A DNA stretch of 64,000 nt, taken from the NCBI RefSeq assembly GCF_000797495.1, contig NZ_JTGN01000006.1, forward strand, positions 216,583 through 280,582, written 5' to 3'. Below, piece by piece: positions 52,343 to 61,307 of this stretch. The notes under the pieces were generated by a model. It was given only the letters and a program-made list of their open reading frames with translations. It had not been told where the DNA came from and ran no database searches. The position numbers and the translations under genes are program-made. Position 1 is the stretch's first letter. Every line of letters starts with the position of its first letter. This stretch comes from Robinsoniella peoriensis. Its GTDB lineage: Bacteria; Bacillota; Clostridia; Lachnospirales; Lachnospiraceae.

Positions 52343-54174
52343 GAACTGACCTCCTCCATTTTTACTCTTGGTATTTTCAGATATATTCTGGTTCCTTTTC
52401 CCACCTCACTTTCCACATGGATTCCATACTCTCTGCCATACAGCATTTTCATACGGGCATTAATATTATTTAATCCGATGGAGCTTCCTTTTTCCACCAG
52501 GTTAATATCGTTTTTCTCCAGAATCTCATTCACTTTTGCGGCATCCATTCCAACTCCGTTGTCCTGCACACTGATCCATAAATTGCCCTCCCGCACCTGG
52601 GCGCAGACTATAATCTCCTTGTCTCCCCTGGTGTTGCGCAGTCCATGGTTTAAAGCATTCTCTACTAATGGCTGTATGGAAATTCTGGGAACTGTATCCT
52701 GAAGCACTGTTTCATCTATATCAAAGCTATATTTTACATTATCCCGCATCCTTACATTCATAACATAAACATAATTTTTCAGATGCACAATTTCTTTTGC
52801 TACCGTAGAAAAGGGATTTTTCATATCCAGGCTGTACCGGAAAATATTAGAAAGGGACTGGCTGAGTCCACTGACTTCGGGACAATTCTGAATCTGTGCG
52901 ATACTGCTCATGGTGTCCAGCGTATTGTACAGGAAATGTGGATTGATCTGCGCCTGAAGCGCCTTGTATTCTGCCCTGTTTAGCAGCAGCTTCGTCTCAT
53001 ACTCCTGGCTGATCAGTACCTCCATCTGATCCAGCATCTCGTTGAAACTCTGTCCCAGAATCCCTACCTCATCTTTGTTATGTACATCTACCCGCAAATG
53101 GGTTTCTCCGCCTTTGATCCGCTCTATGGTCTGCATCAGCTTATCCAGAGGCTTTGTCAGTCCCCGGGATACCAGAATCGTCAATATGGCCGCGGCTATA
53201 ATCATAATCAATGCAATGAAAATCAGATTCTTTGTAAGCGCCTTCTGATTCTGCACCAGCAGTGACCTGGGCATGAGAGAATAGGCATCCATGTTATACT
53301 TCTTCTGAGGAACCTGGAAAAACACCCGTTTCGATGTTGTTAATAATTTTGCTACATCACTGGATGATGTAGTCTGTATCTTGGCGCTGATTTCATTGTA
53401 GTATTCCACATCCTTGCCTTCCAGGCTGCCGATACTTACCGCCGGCCTGTCTCCGGATGGCTGAATCCACATAAACATGGTTTTATCCGTACTGTACTTT
53501 TCCATGATGGAACGGATAACTTTGCTGTCAATATCGCAGACCGCATATCCGATTACATCATTTAAATTGCTGTTATTATAAATCTTCAAAACCAACCGAA
53601 TAATATCCGTTTCCCGGTATTGGTTATAATAACTGGATATCAGCATCGTCGTGTCGTCCGACTCCACATACTCTTTCACAACCCCTGCGTTTTGGTTCTC
53701 CGCATCCTCATAAATATCCGTCTGATAATTATGCTTGGGCGTAACTGCCCTTCGATAAGTGCTGATAATCTCGTGCTGCGGATTGTATAGATACATTGCC
53801 ACCACTCCATCTGTAGTGGCAAAATGGCTGGTGCCAAAATTATAAGCCAAACGATAATAATCAGTTCTCAGATTTTCTATTTTCTCTTTATTTTTCAGTC
53901 CTTGAATCAAGTCTTTTTCACTGTAAATTTCGATCATATTGCTTTCCATATTTTTTACAAATCCATATATTTCGTTCTGCATGTTCTGCAGCGAAGCAAA
54001 ACTTTCCTCTTTAGCCTGATTATAGATCAGACCTGATGAAGAATTTTCAAACAGGATGGTCTGTAAAATAAGTGCAAACAAAGTCAATCCCAGGCACAGG
54101 ATTAATATTTTTACCCTCATCTTAAGATTTAACTCCAATCTTTTTTTCCTTTTTTCTTTGTCATGGTCTTTCAT
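52315..54174 (-). CDS. YesM-type sensor histidine kinase
   Basis: 619 aa. Membrane helix about 22-42, extracellular dCache-like sensor to about 300, a second helix (LIFIALIMIIAAAILTILVS), HAMP, then a His_kinase domain with LQAQINPHFLYNTLDTMSSI (phospho-acceptor His) and a HATPase with VENALNHGLRN and VQDNGVGMD. The paired YesN overlaps by 28 nt. Such systems in gut Firmicutes usually control sugar importers and glycosidases. The binding protein encoded third may act as a ligand-presenting co-receptor. Confidence 0.92.
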   Translation of the reverse strand: MKDHDKEKRKKRLELNLKMRVKILILCLGLTLFALILQTILFENSSSGLIYNQAKEESFASLQNMQNEIYGFVKNMESNMIEIYSEKDLIQGLKNKEKIENLRTDYYRLAYNFGTSHFATTDGVVAMYLYNPQHEIISTYRRAVTPKHNYQTDIYEDAENQNAGVVKEYVESDDTTMLISSYYNQYRETDIIRLVLKIYNNSNLNDVIGYAVCDIDSKVIRSIMEKYSTDKTMFMWIQPSGDRPAVSIGSLEGKDVEYYNEISAKIQTTSSSDVAKLLTTSKRVFFQVPQKKYNMDAYSLMPRSLLVQNQKALTKNLIFIALIMIIAAAILTILVSRGLTKPLDKLMQTIERIKGGETHLRVDVHNKDEVGILGQSFNEMLDQMEVLISQEYETKLLLNRAEYKALQAQINPHFLYNTLDTMSSIAQIQNCPEVSGLSQSLSNIFRYSLDMKNPFSTVAKEIVHLKNYVYVMNVRMRDNVKYSFDIDETVLQDTVPRISIQPLVENALNHGLRNTRGDKEIIVCAQVREGNLWISVQDNGVGMDAAKVNEILEKNDINLVEKGSSIGLNNINARMKMLYGREYGIHVESEVGKGTRIYLKIPRVKMEEVSSWMQQPIKS

Positions 54175-54324
54175 ATTTAAATGGTACCTGTCCTTTGCAC
54201 TGTTATTTTATACCGATGAATTATCATTTAATAAACTGTCCTGTCAACTGTTACCATATTATCATATATTTATAAATTTGCAAATGTCAAACACCTTGTT
54301 TTTGTGTAAAAATACTTTTTGATA

Positions 54325-54371
54325 AAAAATATCCCTTCAATCTGTGTCATATTTCACAACAGACGAAGGGA
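54325..54371 (-). terminator. terminator of the nitrogenase-like operon
   Basis: On the minus strand TCCCTTC pairs with GAAGGGA and TCTGT with ACAGA inside, followed by TATTTTTTATC, just after the component-1-like gene. Confidence 0.82.
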
Positions 54372-54384
54372 CATATCTATTCTA

Positions 54385-56025
54385 TTAATCTAAATAATGA
54401 TTCAAATACTCTGCTCCAGGCCCACCCGCATATTCATAGAAATCTTCTGCAAAAATGCGTCCGCTGAATATCGGATAGGGTAATGGTATGCGCACAATAT
54501 CTCCTTGAAATACCTGCAGTAACAAAGGATCTGCAATTACAATGTCTGCCTTTTGTCCACACAATTGCCCACACAATTCTTCAGGAGAGGTGAATTGTAA
54601 CACCTCTTTTGCATATTGGCGGTAAAAGAACTGCATCCCCTGGGTTGGGGCATATGCTGATATTTGCACATTTGTAAATCCTCTTTCCTTTTGAAGATAA
54701 TATTTAATTCCATAAGACAGCACAGGTTCACCAATGATCACAACATTTCTGCTGTCCCTACTGACTGGACTCTCAGCCTGCTTCATTACCTGTTCCGAAT
54801 ACTGTGTTTTATTTTTGATGGCCCGGATTTTATTTATAAAACTTTCCAGCATCCTTTCACCCACTGGCATTGCATCCACATATGGTATGTTGTATTTATC
54901 TTTCATCCACTGTGCCAGTTTCAATCCTTCCGTACTCACAACCCAAGTCAGAAAAGGGAGTGCGGCATTACTTTCTGTTTCCTTGTTACTCCAGATCGTA
55001 ATACTGCATCCAATGTTGTTTAAACTCTCTATTACAGGATTCAGATGTTCTATTTTACCTGTTCCTAATCTTGAATATCCCAAAATCCAGATGTGGCAGC
55101 TGTTCCTTTCATCAGGCGAATGCTTTAAGAGCAGTTTCTGTCCCAGCATAAGCCATGCCTGAGCCATTGCCGGGGGCGCTCCCTCAAATCCGTCGCTTGG
55201 CAGATATACACAGGGTCTGCCAGATTTTTCAAGTTCTCCGGTTATGCCTCTTACATCCATTCCAACCGTTTTAATGACCGCACTTCCCAACAGGCATAAA
55301 AGTCCCTTACCGGTAAGTTGATGGACAGCTGCATCTATAAGCTGTTTTTCACATCCCAGACAGACGTTGGCATCATGAAATCTGGTGCTTTTCAGGTCAT
55401 GCATACCGTCTGTTCCATCAGCACTTTCAATACAGCTTTTACATCCTCCGGGTGTAAGCAGTAAAGTCTCACAGTTCCATTCCTGAAGCAGTGACGCAAT
55501 GCCGGAAAAATCCGGCGCAGGCGGAGGCAGCGGGATATCTGGCTGCTGCTCTGTATGGACTGCCTCCTGATTCTTCTCTATCTCCGCCAGGATCCGTCGT
55601 AAGGATTCCGCCGGAGGTTTTCTTCTTTTCACCAGCGGGCCCCGGTACAGTATTTTGACCGGAATGTTATGTGGATTGGATACTTGTTCCAACTCTTTTT
55701 GAAAATCCCATAGAGTCAGAACTTCCATACAGGATGCATAGACAATAACACCCCGTATGCCTTCCATTTTCAGCGCCTTCCCGATGCAATTTCTCAGTTT
55801 TCTACCCTGCATTCCCATTCCATATTCCCGGGCAGTCACCGGACAGCCAAAAAATTGCTGCAGCTTTCCCAGCTTGCAGGCCCGAAAATATAGTATCCGT
55901 ACACAGGCTAAAGAGCCTGCTGCTACCAATGCCAGCCCTTTCTCCTTTAAAATCTGATCCGGAATTTTCTGCATATCAGGTGATTCGTCTGTCAGAACAA
56001 TTTCAATTTCACATTTATTCATCAT
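54385..56025 (-). CDS. nitrogenase component-1-like protein, two-module
   Basis: 546 aa. Residues ~30-150 resemble the front half of a component-1 subunit (VAAGSLACVRILYFRAC, FFGCPVTAREYG, GVIVYASCMEVLTLWDF, LYRGPLVKRR) with Cys 41, 50, 61, 99. A proline-rich linker (162-172) follows. Residues ~176-546 look like a whole component-1 domain (LLLTPGGCKSCIES, DANVCLGCEKQLIDAA, YLPSDGFEGAPPAMAQ) with Cys 195, 198, 222, 225, 244 as candidate Fe-S ligands. With the NifH-like partner it would be an ATP-driven low-potential reductase. No nifE/N/B or second subunit gene is present, so it is not a dinitrogen-fixing system. Substrate unknown; corrinoid context suggests a tetrapyrrole or cobamide-linked reaction. 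Confidence 0.8.
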   Translation of the reverse strand: MMNKCEIEIVLTDESPDMQKIPDQILKEKGLALVAAGSLACVRILYFRACKLGKLQQFFGCPVTAREYGMGMQGRKLRNCIGKALKMEGIRGVIVYASCMEVLTLWDFQKELEQVSNPHNIPVKILYRGPLVKRRKPPAESLRRILAEIEKNQEAVHTEQQPDIPLPPPAPDFSGIASLLQEWNCETLLLTPGGCKSCIESADGTDGMHDLKSTRFHDANVCLGCEKQLIDAAVHQLTGKGLLCLLGSAVIKTVGMDVRGITGELEKSGRPCVYLPSDGFEGAPPAMAQAWLMLGQKLLLKHSPDERNSCHIWILGYSRLGTGKIEHLNPVIESLNNIGCSITIWSNKETESNAALPFLTWVVSTEGLKLAQWMKDKYNIPYVDAMPVGERMLESFINKIRAIKNKTQYSEQVMKQAESPVSRDSRNVVIIGEPVLSYGIKYYLQKERGFTNVQISAYAPTQGMQFFYRQYAKEVLQFTSPEELCGQLCGQKADIVIADPLLLQVFQGDIVRIPLPYPIFSGRIFAEDFYEYAGGPGAEYLNHYLD

Positions 56026-56044
56026 CCATTTTCCTTACCGGTGT

Positions 56045-56905
56045 TTAATAGGATGTTCCTTCCCCAGCCTCATCCCATTCCGATATTTCCTCTCTAAATA
56101 TCTCCATTCCAAACTGCTCCATTTCCTCTGCATCCAATCCTTGGAAACACCTTACTGCCTTGTGTCCCGACAGAGCATTTGCAAATTTTTTTAATGCAGC
56201 CGTATTCATGCCGTACGGAAATTCCTGCGTAAAGAGCATTCTTTGAAATTCAGCCATCCTCATTTCGCTGCTCTCCCGGATTGTTACGGTGATCGGTGCT
56301 CCGGTTTTTACTGAAAACCTCTCACCGATCCGTATATCCCGTTCATCTTTCACATGATTCAAAACCAGGCCGCCCAATAAACTGTTATCCTCTGCTGAAT
56401 AGCGCCTGATGCCTTTTAAAATATTATTTGCGGCATAAATGGACATATAATCCGGTGAAGTAACAATATATACCTGATCCGCATAGTGCTGTCTCATCGG
56501 TACTGAGAAGCCGCCGCATACCACATCTCCCAGAACATCGTACACAATGACATCCCATGATTCATCCAGGATTCCCATACGTTCCAGTTCATCCATAGCT
56601 GCCGTTATTCCAAGTCCTGCACAGCCGCAGCCTGCCTGAGGACCACCTGCCTCCAGACAATGCACACCGTTTACTCCTGCAAACAGCACATCCTCCCGGA
56701 CTAATAACTCATCTTTCTGATTCAGCTGATCCAAAAGAGTGGGTATCCTCTTCCCTGTCAGACCTCTTGTGGAATCCGCTTTGGGATCACAGCCTATATG
56801 TAATACTTTTTTCCCTTCCAAGGCCAGTACTGCCGATACATTAGAGGCAATCGTTGATTTCCCGATACCTCCTTTTCCATAAAATGCAATTCTAATAGTT
56901 TTCAT
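56045..56905 (-). CDS. NifH-like ATP-dependent reductase (Fe protein)
   Basis: About 286 aa, close to NifH length. P-loop GKGGIGKST (10-18), CDPKADSTRG switch, Cys95 in AGCGCAGLGI and Cys130 in DVLGDVVCGGFSVPM, the two ligands that bridge a 4Fe-4S cluster between two subunits. All key residues of an Fe protein are intact. I use ATG 56905 (MKTIRI) with GGGGACAAAG upstream. It overlaps the ATPase gene by 14 nt and lies 19 nt before the component-1-like gene, so the reductase pair is made together with the transporter. Confidence 0.9.
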   Translation of the reverse strand: MKTIRIAFYGKGGIGKSTIASNVSAVLALEGKKVLHIGCDPKADSTRGLTGKRIPTLLDQLNQKDELLVREDVLFAGVNGVHCLEAGGPQAGCGCAGLGITAAMDELERMGILDESWDVIVYDVLGDVVCGGFSVPMRQHYADQVYIVTSPDYMSIYAANNILKGIRRYSAEDNSLLGGLVLNHVKDERDIRIGERFSVKTGAPITVTIRESSEMRMAEFQRMLFTQEFPYGMNTAALKKFANALSGHKAVRCFQGLDAEEMEQFGMEIFREEISEWDEAGEGTSY

Positions 56906-57749
56906 CTTTGTCCCCATATCTTACTGCAGATTCCCCTGCAATTTTACTGCTTTCCATTTCACTGCCTTTCTTTTTCCCTGCTACACAGGCTTTCCTTCCA
57001 ACTTCTTTTATATAAACCATATGGACATCAATATCATACAGACGTTTCAGATTCTCTTCCGTCATGATTTCTTCCGTACTTCCCACCTGCAGTCTGCCAT
57101 CCGTTCCAAGCATACCCACCGCACCTCCTAATAGCAGAACGTGATCGGGCATATGGCTTGTAATAATGACACTATAACCTTTCTGTGCTAATCTTTGAAT
57201 GAGCTGGATCATGCGCAGTTGATTGCCGTAGTCCAAGTGGTTGGTTGGCTCGTCCAGCATGATTATATCGGGCTGCTGTACGATTGCCCTGGCAATGATT
57301 ACCTGCTGCCGTTCCCCTCCGCTTAATTCCGTATAAGGACGTTCTGACAGATGAGTAATCCCCAATTCCCCCATCGCTTCCCTGACCAGTTCATAATCCT
57401 GTTCCCCTGGCTGTGCACATAATCCAAGGTAGGGTGCCCTACCCATGACGATAAATTCTTCGGTGGAGTAAGCATATGCCGGGGTATGGGATTGGGGAAC
57501 GTAGCCGATTGTCTGGGCTATTTTTTTCAGAGAAGAATCAGTGAGATTATGTCCGTTTAATAATATTTGTCCTTTTGCCGGACGCAATAAGTTAGCCAGG
57601 CAATTCAGAAGAGTGGATTTTCCTGCACCATTCGCTCCCAAAATGGAGAAGATTTCTCCTTTTTGCAGAGTGAAATTAACATCCTGAAACAGCATCCGGC
57701 TATGATCACTATGATAAGAAAATGCAAGGTCTTTTACTTCTAAAATCAT
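56892..57749 (-). CDS. corrinoid/siderophore ABC transporter ATPase, BtuD/FecE type
   Basis: 285 aa with Walker A GANGAGKST, Q-loop YVPQSHTP, signature LSGGERQQ and Walker B IIMLDEPTNHLDYG. A 35-residue C-terminal extension rich in Lys/Glu is present. Start ATG overlaps the permease stop (ATGA). The family covers B12, heme and ferri-siderophores; the cobalamin riboswitch ahead of the operon makes corrinoid the best guess. Confidence 0.92.
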   Translation of the reverse strand: MILEVKDLAFSYHSDHSRMLFQDVNFTLQKGEIFSILGANGAGKSTLLNCLANLLRPAKGQILLNGHNLTDSSLKKIAQTIGYVPQSHTPAYAYSTEEFIVMGRAPYLGLCAQPGEQDYELVREAMGELGITHLSERPYTELSGGERQQVIIARAIVQQPDIIMLDEPTNHLDYGNQLRMIQLIQRLAQKGYSVIITSHMPDHVLLLGGAVGMLGTDGRLQVGSTEEIMTEENLKRLYDIDVHMVYIKEVGRKACVAGKKKGSEMESSKIAGESAVRYGDKDENY

Positions 57750-58774
57750 GACAGCTTCATCCTTTGCTTTAATAATAAGTAAAAATAAAACGGCGCTCCA
57801 ATTAATCCTGTCAAGATAGAAAGCGGCAGCTCTGCACTGGTTAAATTTCTTGCCAGCGTATCAATCAACAGCAAAAATATGGCACCCAGTACTGCAGAAA
57901 CGGGAAGCAGTTTTCTGTTATCAGGCCCCACCAGCATTCTTCCAAAATGTGGAATGACCAGACCTATCCATCCGATTGTTCCGCTGATACATACCGCACT
58001 GGCTGTAAGAACCGTAGCACAAAATATAACCAGCCCTCTGGATTTTTTAATATTTGTCCCCAGAGTTTTTGCCTCATCTTCTCCCAGGGAAAGAATATTG
58101 ATCCTCCAGCGGATCAGCAATAATACCAGCATAGACACAATAATCGCGGGTCCTGCATAAATAATATCCCGCCACACTATGCTGGAAAGACTTCCTAACT
58201 GCCAGTGGGTTATGGATGCAAGCTGTGTATCCGGGTCTGCCAGGTATTTTAGCAGCCCTAATACAGAGTTCATCAGTCCTCCCACAATTACCCCTGCCAG
58301 CACCAAAGTCATCATGGAGTTATTCCGGATAAATCTGGGAATTGCAGTGGCCGCCATTACGGCTATTATTCCACCTCCAAAAGCAGCTATCTGGATTACC
58401 AGTTGATTTGACTGAAACAAAATTGCCAAAGATGCCCCGACACAGGCTCCTGCGGATACGCCCAGCATATCCGGTGCCACTAATGGATTTTTAAAAACTC
58501 CCTGATAAGATGCACCCGATAAGGATAACGCTGCTCCTACAAGAAGCGCCGCCAGGATACGAGGTAGCCGCAGCGTAAAAACAACTCCTTCCGCCTGCTT
58601 CTCCCATGTTTGGGGAATGTCCAGAATCTTTGAAAAAATTATTTTTATAACATCAATTGGAGAGATAAAGTATCTCCCCAATCCAATCGCCATTATTGTC
58701 AGTGCCAGCAGCAGCAATATCATGAAAGTTAAAATCACCCCATAGGTTTTCTTCTTTTTTATTTTTGATTCCAT
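57746..58774 (-). CDS. corrinoid/siderophore ABC transporter permease, BtuC/FecCD type
   Basis: 342 aa, about ten membrane helices, with LRLPRILAALLVGAALSLSG, NPLVAPDMLGVSAGA and GTIGWIGLVIPHFGRMLVGP, the FecCD signature stretches. It is second in the operon, 18 nt after the binding protein gene and overlapping the ATPase gene. Confidence 0.93.
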   Translation of the reverse strand: MESKIKKKKTYGVILTFMILLLLALTIMAIGLGRYFISPIDVIKIIFSKILDIPQTWEKQAEGVVFTLRLPRILAALLVGAALSLSGASYQGVFKNPLVAPDMLGVSAGACVGASLAILFQSNQLVIQIAAFGGGIIAVMAATAIPRFIRNNSMMTLVLAGVIVGGLMNSVLGLLKYLADPDTQLASITHWQLGSLSSIVWRDIIYAGPAIIVSMLVLLLIRWRINILSLGEDEAKTLGTNIKKSRGLVIFCATVLTASAVCISGTIGWIGLVIPHFGRMLVGPDNRKLLPVSAVLGAIFLLLIDTLARNLTSAELPLSILTGLIGAPFYFYLLLKQRMKLS

Positions 58775-58792
58775 AAGGTGCCTCTCCCGTTT

Positions 58793-59944
58793 CTATTTTA
58801 CACTGTCTGCATTAGCCGCGTCACTCATGATCTGTGCCAAGTCCTCATCCGTTAATGTATATTGGAAATAATTAGTGAAATAATCTTTCACTTCTTGTTC
58901 TATATTGATATCCGAGAAAATATCCGGCTGTATTAACGTTGCCAGCCACATCATCATCAGAGGGGTTTCCACACCGGGAGCATCCCAGCGGTAAATTCCC
59001 AGGGGCGTCTTATACACTTTTTTATTGATTACGGCATTTACATTACTCCAGTCCTGACCGTCAATCTTATTCTCATATAAATCCTCAGGGACAAAATCAT
59101 CAAACCAGCTCAATAAAATAATATCCGGGTTGATTTTTATTATTTCTTCCATGGTAATATCAGAGATATCGGCTGCCACATTATCTGCTCCTGCCAATTC
59201 CAGCGCTTCTTTGATAAAATTATCATTTCCCTGCAGCTTTAATTCGGTATTCCTTAAATACAAAACCTTTGGCTTTTCAGCTCCGGCTGTCTTGTCCTGA
59301 TAAGATTTGATACGGTCATAGGTGTTCCCATAGAGATCAATAAATTCCTGTGCCCTGTCTTCCTTGCCAAGCAGCTGTCCGATTGCCTTAAAACTATTCT
59401 GTAGCTCCTCAACGGTTTCGTTTTTCACCATGACCGGAACTATTCCCAAATCCTTCAGCTGCTTCGCTTCATCTGTCTGATAATCCCAGATGACTACAGC
59501 CTGTACGCCTGCCTTTACCATTTCTTCCATATTGATTGAAAAATCTTTCCCGATACTGGAAGTATCCAGTGTGCCGTAATGGCTGTCCAGCTTTTCAAAG
59601 AAATTACCGGTATATGCCTTCATAGCTCCTGGATTAATGGAAACCATTCGGTCAGAACTTCCGTCTATCGCATAGATAACGGACGACCAGGGCAGCGGCG
59701 TTACTGCAATTTTTGAAATATCTGCCGGCACCTTTACTACATTTCCTGCCGCATCCGTTACTTCCCGGACAGCTTCCTCTGCAGCGGTTTCCTGCGCCCC
59801 ATTCGTTTCACCTGTTTTTGTTCCCTGCCCGCATCCGGCAAACAGTGACATACACATAGCCGCTGTCAGGATCACAGCCGCTGCCTTTTTACTGATTTTG
59901 CCTGTCAGTTTGCTTGTGCTGTTCTTTTGCATTTCCTTCTTCAT
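58793..59944 (-). CDS. corrinoid/siderophore-binding lipoprotein, BtuF/FepB type
   Basis: 383 aa. Lipobox SLFAGC (Cys39) after a long basic N-terminus, then a TroA/BtuF-like two-lobe domain joined by a long helix (DAAGNVVKVPADISKIAVTP, VQAVVIWDYQTDEAKQLKDL, INPDIILLSWFDDFVPED). It is the first gene after the riboswitch and its terminator. It captures the cargo outside the membrane for the permease. Confidence 0.9.
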   Translation of the reverse strand: MKKEMQKNSTSKLTGKISKKAAAVILTAAMCMSLFAGCGQGTKTGETNGAQETAAEEAVREVTDAAGNVVKVPADISKIAVTPLPWSSVIYAIDGSSDRMVSINPGAMKAYTGNFFEKLDSHYGTLDTSSIGKDFSINMEEMVKAGVQAVVIWDYQTDEAKQLKDLGIVPVMVKNETVEELQNSFKAIGQLLGKEDRAQEFIDLYGNTYDRIKSYQDKTAGAEKPKVLYLRNTELKLQGNDNFIKEALELAGADNVAADISDITMEEIIKINPDIILLSWFDDFVPEDLYENKIDGQDWSNVNAVINKKVYKTPLGIYRWDAPGVETPLMMMWLATLIQPDIFSDINIEQEVKDYFTNYFQYTLTDEDLAQIMSDAANADSVK

Positions 59945-59969
59945 GTTCTTATCCTCACTTTTCTAAATT

Positions 59970-60002
59970 AAAAAAATCCTTTTCCGAACATCAGAAAAGG
60001 AT
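59970..60002 (-). terminator. riboswitch expression-platform terminator
   Basis: On the minus strand ATCCTTTTC pairs with GAAAAGGAT and is followed by a run of seven T, between the riboswitch aptamer and the binding-protein start. This is a classic intrinsic terminator, so control is by transcription attenuation. Confidence 0.88.
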
Positions 60003-60065
60003 ATGCAAAAAAGAGAGGTACTCCCCTTTGCTATACCCTCATTCAATGTTTCGTTAAATAAAGGG

Positions 60066-60212
60066 TTCCGGCAAAATATTCAAGTATCCTGGCTCGACTT
60101 CACTGCTGCAACAGACTTCCCGGAGTTTCCTCCAGTGTCATTTTTGTTACAGCTCCGTCCTACAGTGGCGGCACCGCGCCGGCTTCAGACCGGCTTCCAT
60201 AAAATATTCTGC
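60066..60212 (-). promoter_or_regulatory. cobalamin riboswitch
   Basis: On the minus strand the conserved blocks appear in order: GAAGCCGGTCTGAAGCCGGC, GCGGTGCCGCCACTGTAG, a TGACACTGG block, AACTCCGGGAAGTC, and the end block GAGCCAGGATACTTG. These match the conserved core of cobalamin riboswitches. With the terminator at 59970-60002 it should shut off the transporter and nitrogenase-like genes when cobalamin is plentiful. Confidence 0.92.
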
Positions 60213-60225
60213 TTAAACTATTTTT

Positions 60226-60254
60226 AATATAACATATCAACTTTATTAATACAA
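60226..60254 (-). promoter_or_regulatory. promoter of the riboswitch-controlled operon
   Basis: On the minus strand TTGTAT (60254-60249) and TATATT (60231-60226) are 17 bp apart, placing transcription start just before the aptamer. Confidence 0.75.
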
Positions 60255-60286
60255 CCGCTTATCTAAAAGTATTTTTCTATTGCCTG

Positions 60287-60305
60287 CTATCAATTTTTTT
60301 GATAG
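60287..60305 (+). promoter_or_regulatory. LysR-type inverted repeat
   Basis: CTATCAA and TTGATAG with five T between, 24 bp before the LysR start. The spacing suits a LysR regulator binding its own promoter. The divergent riboswitch promoter is ~35-60 bp away, so the regulator could influence both. Confidence 0.65.
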
Positions 60306-60329
60306 TATAAACCAAAGGAGGATACGGTC

Positions 60330-61307
60330 ATGACCTTACAGAACTTAAAATATATTATTGAAATATCTAATTACCAGTCATTTTCAAAAGCCGCTCAGGT
60401 ATTGTTTGTCTCCCAATCCACACTTTCTACAGCCGTAAAAGAAATAGAACAGGATCTGGGGATTACACTGTTTCACCGCACCAACCGCGGCATAACCCTG
60501 ACTTATGACGGAGAAGATTTTATCCGGTATGCAAAGGAAATCGTTGGACAGACACAGTATCTGGAACAGCGCTATCGAGCCAGAAATTCTATCCCAATGC
60601 GCTTTTCTGTATCCTCCCAGCATCTTCCTTTCGCTATTCGGGCATTTACCCGGTTTTTATCAGAACTGGATTTTAGTACCTATGATATGGCTATACGGGA
60701 ATGTGATACAAATTCCGTGATCCATGATGTTTCCAGCAGCAAAAGCGAACTGGGCATTTTGGCAATACAGGAATCCAACCTTCGTACACTTCAGACATTA
60801 TTAACTTCCTATGATATTGAGTTCCATGAAATTGCCCTGATGCAGAATTACGTATTCTTCCGTAACGGCCATCCCCTTTCCGGAAAATCCCGGATCACAT
60901 TAAAAGACCTGGAGGATTTCCCTTTTGTCACCTATGATCAGGAGACAAAAACCTCACACTTCACAGAAGAGCCTTTATTTTTTAACATTTTGAATAAAAA
61001 TGTCCATGTCTGTGACCGCTGTACTAAGATTGCCTTGGTGCGAAAAACGGATTGTTTCAGCATCGGACCCGATTTAACCAACAGCAATGCCGATACTTTC
61101 CACAAAGGCATGGGCGAAATCCTTGCCAAACCGCTCCAGGAGGAAATTAGCAGGCTGCATCTTGGCTACATCAAGAAAAAAGGTCATAACAAAACCACTC
61201 TGGGAGAAAAATATCTGGATTTTCTGCTAGAAGATGTAGCACTGATTCAGAATGCGTCTGTGAAACTGACAGACCAAATTTCCCCGGTTAAATCCTCAGA
61301 TACATAA
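60330..61307 (+). CDS. LysR-family transcriptional regulator
   Basis: 325 aa. The N-terminal winged helix reads NLKYIIEISNYQSFSKAAQV and LFVSQSTLSTAVKEIEQDLG, then LTYDGEDFIRYAKEI. A LysR substrate domain follows (about 92-300) with FRNGHPLSGKSRITLKDLED. Start ATG 60330 has AAAGGAGG about 9 nt upstream. It is divergent from the riboswitch operon, the normal place for a LysR target, and its 3' end overlaps the HD-GYP gene by 12 nt in convergent orientation. Confidence 0.9.
   Translation: MTLQNLKYIIEISNYQSFSKAAQVLFVSQSTLSTAVKEIEQDLGITLFHRTNRGITLTYDGEDFIRYAKEIVGQTQYLEQRYRARNSIPMRFSVSSQHLPFAIRAFTRFLSELDFSTYDMAIRECDTNSVIHDVSSSKSELGILAIQESNLRTLQTLLTSYDIEFHEIALMQNYVFFRNGHPLSGKSRITLKDLEDFPFVTYDQETKTSHFTEEPLFFNILNKNVHVCDRCTKIALVRKTDCFSIGPDLTNSNADTFHKGMGEILAKPLQEEISRLHLGYIKKKGHNKTTLGEKYLDFLLEDVALIQNASVKLTDQISPVKSSDT

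Noticed and set aside
54385..56905. A true nitrogen-fixing nitrogenase
   Set aside because: There is no separate NifD/NifK pair, no NifE/N/B and the component-1-like protein is built differently; only the Fe protein looks canonical.
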